From contig NZ_BKAJ01000108.1 in assembly GCF_007992495.1 (NCBI RefSeq), positions 1 through 47,790 of the forward strand: a stretch of 47,790 nucleotides of DNA, given 5' to 3'. The position numbers and the translations under genes were made by a program. The stretch comes from Reyranella soli. GTDB lineage: Bacteria; Pseudomonadota; Alphaproteobacteria; Reyranellales; Reyranellaceae. Shown piece by piece: positions 42,043-47,790 of this stretch (positions are counted from its first letter, which is position 1; each line of letters opens with the position of its first letter). The notes below the pieces were generated by a model. It worked only from the letters and a program-made list of their open reading frames with translations, did no database searches and was not told the DNA's origin.

Positions 42043-42182
42043 TTTCCTCCCCCGTCATACGGGGGAGGGTAGGGAGGGGGAGAGCCCCACAAGAGATGCA
42101 GACAATTATTGATCTGAAATTTGCGCGGATGTCGCTTGAGGCTTACCCCTTCCCTACCCTCCCCCGTATGACGGGGGAGGAG
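42043..42182. repeat. Composite inverted repeat element, copy 2
   Basis: The palindromes CCTCCCCCGTCATACGGGGG (from 42046) and CCTCCCCCGTATGACGGGGG (from 42158) face each other around a centre with TGATCTGAAAT (42110-42120) and TTGAGGCTT (about 42136-42144). Orientation and order of the inner words match copy 1, so the two are direct repeats about 2.6 kb apart that flank mccB and the hydratase-like gene. The mccA ribosome site follows 11 bases after it. Confidence 0.85.
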
Positions 42183-42206
42183 ATCTTCTTGCGAGATAGG
42201 CTCTAG

Positions 42207-44201
<1,995 letters not shown>

Positions 44202-44244
44202 TAGAACGCGCGCGAAGGACAACGGGCCGTACGAGAGGAACGCC

Positions 44245-45114
44245 ATGGGCAAGTTCATCGTCGAACCGCACTTTCGTCTGCAGGAGTGGGTGGCCGAGGA
44301 GAAGGGCTACTTCCGCGCCGAGGGGCTCGACTACGAGTTCCGCGAGTTGATCCGCTCGACCGCCGGCCAGCATCACAACAAGGGCGCTTCGGGCGCCTTC
44401 CAGAGCATCGAGAAGGGCCGCGAAGCCGACGTGAGCTGCGCCTGTCACTGGACGGTGGCGGTGGCGGCGTCCAACGGCCATGCCCGGCTCTATGCCGACG
44501 CCTATTCGGTGGCGCCCGCCGGCATTTTCGTGCCGGCCGATTCGCCCATCCGCACGCCCGAGGACCTTGCCGGTGTGCCGATCTCAGTCGGCTTCCAGTC
44601 GGGCAGTCACTATTCGACGATCCAGGCGCTGGAACAGTACCTGCCGCGCGACAAGATCAATCTCACCTTCGAGGACGGGATGCTGTTCCGCCGCCTCGAA
44701 CTGCTGATCGAAGGAAAGAGCCGCGCGGCGGCGCTGTTCAGCGGGCCGTACTACCTCGTGGAGCAGCTCGGCTTCCGCAAGGTGATCGACACGACCTTCA
44801 TGATCGCCGCCATGATCAACGGCGAACCCGATCCCGAGGACATCCGCCGCTACTTCCGTGCGCTCAAGCGGGCGCAGCGCGACATCGACCTCAGGCCCGA
44901 GCTCTACACGCACTACTACAAGAACGAGTTCCCCGAGCGCTGGCACGCCATGATGGATACGCGGCGCTGGGGACCGGGCGAGCGCATCGTCTTCGAGCCG
45001 TACTCGCGGCAGGCCTACGAGCAGTCGTTCGATTGGATCGCCCGGCACGAGATCTTCGCCGAAGGCCGCATGGGCTCGGGCGACTACGACAAGGCGACGG
45101 TGTCGTTCTCATAG
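44245..45114 (+). CDS. SsuA/ThiY (NMT1)-like periplasmic-binding-fold protein without a signal peptide
   Basis: The 289-residue protein has the PBP-II fold: 'FRLQEWVAEEKGYFRAEGLD' at the N-terminus, 'PADSPIRTPEDLAGVPISVG' (about 97-116) and 'LFRRLELLIEGKSRAAALFS'. It begins MGKFIVEPHFRLQ directly with the domain and has no signal peptide, so it is likely cytoplasmic, unlike nearly all transport binding proteins. Some relatives of this fold are enzymes (for example 4,5-dihydroxyphthalate decarboxylase-like proteins). An enzymatic or sensing role is therefore as plausible as transport. It follows mccA by 43 bases with GAGAGGA before the ATG, in the place where liu clusters often carry HMG-CoA lyase. 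Its C-terminus overlaps the restored end of the NCS2 permease. Confidence 0.75.
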   Translation: MGKFIVEPHFRLQEWVAEEKGYFRAEGLDYEFRELIRSTAGQHHNKGASGAFQSIEKGREADVSCACHWTVAVAASNGHARLYADAYSVAPAGIFVPADSPIRTPEDLAGVPISVGFQSGSHYSTIQALEQYLPRDKINLTFEDGMLFRRLELLIEGKSRAAALFSGPYYLVEQLGFRKVIDTTFMIAAMINGEPDPEDIRRYFRALKRAQRDIDLRPELYTHYYKNEFPERWHAMMDTRRWGPGERIVFEPYSRQAYEQSFDWIARHEIFAEGRMGSGDYDKATVSFS

Positions 45115-46403
45115 TCTTCCGGACCGCCGGCCTCTGGCCGGCATCAACACCGCGTTCAGGATCAGCGCGCCGAACGTCGCCGTGCCGATGCCGCCTAGGG
45201 CGAACTCGCCGAAGCTCAGCGTGAAGTCGCCGGTACCCACACAAGCGTGATGGCAGCCACGATCATGTTGCGGCTGTCGGTGAAGTCGACCTTGTTGTCG
45301 ACCCAGATGCGCGCGCCGGCGATGGCGATCAGGCCGAAGATCACGATGCTGACGCCGCCCATCGCCGGCAACGGGATGGTGTGGATCAGCGCCCCGAACT
45401 TGGGCGAAAAGCCCAGCAGGATGGCGACCAGGGCGGCCACCACGAACAGCGCCGTCGAGTAGATGCGCGTCGCCGCCATGACGCCGATATTCTCGGCGTA
45501 GGTGGTGACGCCGCTGCCGCCGACGCTGCCCGACACCATGGTGGCGATGCCGTCGCCCACGAAGGCACGGCCGAGCCAGGGGGCCATGTCGCGGCCGGTC
45601 ATGGCGCCGACCGCCTTCAGGTGTCCGAGATTCTCAGCCACCAGGATCAGCGCTACCGGCACGATCAGCGCGATCGCCCGCGTCTCGAACACCGGCGCCT
45701 CGAACCTCGGCAGGCCGAGCCAGGCCGCCTGCTCGATCAGCTTGAAGTCGATCGGCTTGCCCCAGCCCAGGCCGTTGGTCAGCACGCCATAGATCGCCGT
45801 CGACAGGACAAGGCCAACCAGGATCAGCAGCCGTCGCATCAGGCCGCGGCTGTAGACCGCGACCAGGGCGATGGCGAAGAAGGAGACGGCCTGGATCCAG
45901 GCGTGGAAGTTCGTCGGGCCCATGGTCTTGATGGGCAGCGCGGCGAGGTTCAAGCCGATCACCGCCACCACCGAGCCGGTGACGACAGGCGGCATCAGCC
46001 GCTCGATCCAGCCCGCGCCGGTTGCCGTCACGACCAGTCCGATCGCGGCATAGACCGCGCCGCAGACGACAATGCCGCCCAGCGCCACGCCGATGTTGGG
46101 GTTCGGGCCACCCTGGCCGGCATAGCCGGTGGCGGTGATGACAACGGCGATGAAGGCGAAGGAGGAGCTGAGATAGCTCGGCACGCGGCCGCCGACGGCG
46201 ACAAAGAAGATCAGCGTGCCGACGCCGCCCATCAGAACCGCGACGTTGGCGTCGAAGCCCATCAGCAAGGGGCCGAGCACCGTGCCGCCGAACATCGCCA
46301 CGACATGCTGGATGCCCAGCGCCACGGTCTGCGGCCACGGCAGCCGTTCTTCCGGCGCGACGACAACGCCGTCGACCGGCTGCTTCACCTTCCAGGAAAA
46401 CAA
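45109..46403 (-). pseudogene. NCS2 (uracil/xanthine) permease with a single-base frameshift near the C-terminus
   Basis: The open frame from 46403 to 45216 gives a 395-residue permease with about 13 hydrophobic segments. It has 'LGIQHVVAMFGGTVLGPLLM', 'VAENLGHLKAVGAMTGRDMA' (the conserved E/N and D positions) and 'GDGIATMVSGSVGGSGVTTY'. It then ends in VWVPATSR. Shifting the frame at about 45238-45242 (one base missing near CTTGTGTGGGTACC) restores 'GTGDFTLSFGEFALGGIGTA', typical of RutG/UraA-like tails. That frame runs on to a TGA at 45109, overlapping the preceding gene tail by six bases. The final residues are encoded by a half copy of the GCGGGCCTC-type repeat. A real mutation, a programmed shift or a sequence error are all possible. 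The 395-residue form may still work. Confidence 0.8.
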
Positions 46404-46437
46404 GAGAACTCGCCCCCGCGTCAGTCCCGTGCCTTCA

Positions 46438-46680
46438 TTCTCCTCTCCCCCGATAGGGGGAGAGGCTGGGTGAGGGGGCTACGCACGTCGATTCCCCCTC
46501 ACCTAACCTCTCCCCCTAGCGCAGGGCTATCGCATGTGGCCCATTTTGCGGGGCTTGGCGAAAGGTTGGAATCCGCCGAGCTGTGCCAGCGCAATTTCGG
46601 AATCCGCCGGCCGCCCTTGGTGCACGATCGGAATCCGAAAACGCCACATGCGATTGCCCTGCCCCCTAGCGGGGGAGAGG
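46438..46680. repeat. Composite 'CCTCTCCCCC' palindrome pair, interrupted
   Basis: The left unit CCTCTCCCCCGATAGGGGGA continues into GGCTGGGTGAGGGGG. The right unit mirrors it (CCCCCTCACCTAACCTCTCC, 46495-46514) but its distal half is displaced by a 140-base insertion (46522-46661) and resumes as CCCCCTAGCGGGGGAGAGG (to 46680). Without the insertion the right unit is a perfect palindrome identical, on the complement, to the repeat at 47761-47784. It lies between the NCS2 and DUF2189 genes in a 305-bp intergenic region that otherwise has no gene. Confidence 0.85.
46522..46661. mobile_element. MITE-like insertion with 19-bp terminal inverted repeats and 10-bp target duplication
   Basis: The 140-base element is bounded by CAGGGCTATCGCATGTGGC (46522-46540) and the complement of CAGGGCAATCGCATGTGGC (46643-46661), 18 of 19 matching. 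It is flanked on both sides by the direct repeat CCCCCTAGCG (46512-46521 and 46662-46671). Inside are three copies of GGAATCCG (46568, 46599, 46630). It has no coding capacity. CAGGG ends with 8-10-bp duplications are, to my knowledge, features of the ISAs1 family, so a transposase of that type may have mobilised it; that is inference. No related full element is in the window. Confidence 0.82.
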
Positions 46681-46708
46681 AATATGAGGGAGAGAGCTTA
46701 CACCGACG

Positions 46709-47584
46709 TCAGTTCACGACCACCTTGCGATAGAGGTGCCAGGTGGCGTGCCCGAGGATGGGCAGGACGATAGCGAGGCCCACCAGCAGCGGGATCGCGC
46801 CGATCACCAGGCCGGCCGCGATGATCAGGCCCCACGCCGCCATCGGGCCGGGGTTCTCGCGCACGGCGCGGAACGAGGTCGTCACCGCCTGGCGCACGCC
46901 GACATTGCGGTCGAGCAGCAGTGGGAAGGACACCACGCTGATCGCCAGCACCAGCAGGGCGAACAGGAACCCCACGCCGACGCCCGCGATCACCATCGTC
47001 CAGCCCTGCGGCGTGGTCACGGCGTCGCGCGCGAAGGCGATGGCCGAGACCGGCTGGTCGGGTCCGAGGGTCAAGGTGTAGATGACGTTGGCGGCGGCCA
47101 GCCACAGCGCGAACAGGCCGATCAGCACCAGGCCGAGCGCCATCACCGAGCCGATGGCAGGCGAGCGCACGACGGCGAAGGCATCGGCCCAGCCGGTGGC
47201 CGTGCCGAGCTCGCGCCGGCGGCTCATCTCGTAGAGACCGACGCCGAACAAGGGCGCGATCAGGGCGAAGCCCGAGACCAACGGGAAGATCAAAGGAAGC
47301 ATCCCGTAGTCGAAGGCGAAGCGCGAGATGATCAGGCCGGCGATGGGATAGATCATGCACAGGAAGACCACGTCGGTGCGGCAGGCGCCGAAGTCGCGCG
47401 CGCCTTCGCGCAAGGACTGGCGCAGGTCGGCGATCCCGATCTTGCGCACGACCGGTGGCGCCATCTCGCGCGCTTCCCAGGCGCCGTCCATGGTGCCGGC
47501 GGCCGAGCCGATGGCCTGTCCGGTTTCCTTTAGGCGATCCCAACCCCATTCAATGGGGTTCCTGACATGGTGCTGCACGGCCAT
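46709..47584 (-). CDS. DUF2189-domain membrane protein
   Basis: The 291-residue integral membrane protein has about six to seven hydrophobic segments (for example 'MALGLVLIGLFALWLAAANV', 'MVIAGVGVGFLFALLVLAIS'). The DUF2189 pattern includes 'FRAVRENPGPMAAWGLIIAA' and the C-terminal 'LPILGHATWHLYRKVV'. The cytoplasmic N-terminus is about 75 residues long. The function of the family is unknown. Start ATG at 47584 follows AAGGAGA by 5 bases. The upstream frame extension is not supported. It lies beside the NCS2 permease on the same strand, separated by the repeat-rich region 46404-46708. Confidence 0.85.
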   Translation of the reverse strand: MAVQHHVRNPIEWGWDRLKETGQAIGSAAGTMDGAWEAREMAPPVVRKIGIADLRQSLREGARDFGACRTDVVFLCMIYPIAGLIISRFAFDYGMLPLIFPLVSGFALIAPLFGVGLYEMSRRRELGTATGWADAFAVVRSPAIGSVMALGLVLIGLFALWLAAANVIYTLTLGPDQPVSAIAFARDAVTTPQGWTMVIAGVGVGFLFALLVLAISVVSFPLLLDRNVGVRQAVTTSFRAVRENPGPMAAWGLIIAAGLVIGAIPLLVGLAIVLPILGHATWHLYRKVVVN

Positions 47585-47737
47585 GGTTATCTCCTTCCTG
47601 ACAATGGAAGGTCGCGGCCCAGGCGTGGCGTCCAGTCGTGGCACTGACATCAGTCCAAGTCGTCGGCCACAAGAGCCGCGATCCGCCACAAGGGAAGTCT
47701 ACGCCTATTGGCGGCGGAAGTAAGGCCTCATCCTCAT

Positions 47738-47790
47738 GTCATATCCTCCCCCGTCATGTTCCTCTCCCCCGCTAGGGGGAGAGGCTAGGA
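47738..47790. repeat. Palindromic repeats at window end (truncated composite)
   Basis: Two units are seen: CCTCCCCCGTCATG (about 47745-47758, half palindrome) and the perfect CCTCTCCCCCGCTAGGGGGA (47761-47780, closing at 47784). After it the sequence GGCTAGGA begins the arm seen at 46438-46480, and the window stops. This copy is the template used to reconstruct the empty site of the insertion at 46522-46661. The stretch 47585-47737 shows no gene. Confidence 0.75.

Noticed and set aside
39455..42182. CRISPR-like array from repeated C/G palindromes
   Set aside because: Only two distant copies, no regular spacers and no cas genes.

Overview
The window is a 47.8-kb, GC-rich chromosomal segment. 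Its gene content (ferredoxin-type 2-oxoacid oxidoreductase, many orphan solute-binding proteins, branched-chain amino acid ABC transporter, methylcrotonyl-CoA carboxylase, intergenic palindromes) and protein style suggest a free-living alphaproteobacterium of the Rhodospirillales/Hyphomicrobiales type. That placement is inference from family resemblance, not from a marker gene. No rRNA, tRNA, CRISPR array, prophage or full-length insertion sequence was seen.

Layout. 0.1-5.0 kb (minus): a three-gene 2-oxoacid:ferredoxin oxidoreductase operon (korQ-korA-korB order of transcription) in which the third protein fuses a GltD-like NAD(P)H:FAD module to two 4Fe-4S clusters. 5.1-7.2 kb: an AraC-type regulator divergent from an MFS transporter. 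7.4-13.8 kb (plus): a LysR regulator, a T-N11-A site, then an operon of luciferase-like monooxygenase, polar amino acid-type ABC transporter (binding protein, permease, ATPase, joined by ATGA overlaps) and a flavin monooxygenase: an uptake-and-oxidation unit for an unidentified substrate. 13.8-15.2 kb (minus): argJ, preceded by an arginine-rich 21-codon leader ORF and an intrinsic terminator, which together look like a transcription attenuator. 15.3-20.2 kb (plus): an orphan TctC-type binding protein, then an island of immunity-like gene / polymorphic-toxin-like gene / paralogous immunity-like gene, then a YjbR-type gene on the minus strand.

20.2-27.1 kb (plus): an alkylsulfatase, then a complete livJGFHM operon with a palindrome inserted between livF and livH. 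27.1-29.8 kb (minus): haloacid dehalogenase, threonine/serine dehydratase and membrane-anchored class III nucleotide cyclase, tightly overlapped. 29.8-31.1 kb (plus): YdhR-like protein and aldo/keto reductase. 31.2-35.5 kb (minus): a 609-residue protein of unknown function and a Slt-type lytic transglycosylase. 35.6-45.1 kb (plus): dapA, smpB, an acyl-CoA dehydrogenase, an orphan TRAP binding protein, mccB, an enoyl-CoA hydratase-like protein without the usual catalytic glutamates, mccA, and a leaderless SsuA-like protein. 45.1-47.6 kb (minus): an NCS2 nucleobase permease with a single-base frameshift near its C-terminus and a DUF2189 membrane protein.

The intergenic spaces carry at least four families of palindromic repeats, often directly before a start codon or inside an operon. 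One of them, at 46.4-46.7 kb, is interrupted by a 140-bp element with 19-bp terminal inverted repeats and a 10-bp target duplication, a MITE-like insertion whose empty site can be reconstructed from another repeat copy in this same window. The strongest candidates for new biology are the arginine attenuator before argJ, the MITE-like element, and the toxin/immunity island with its duplicated immunity-like gene.
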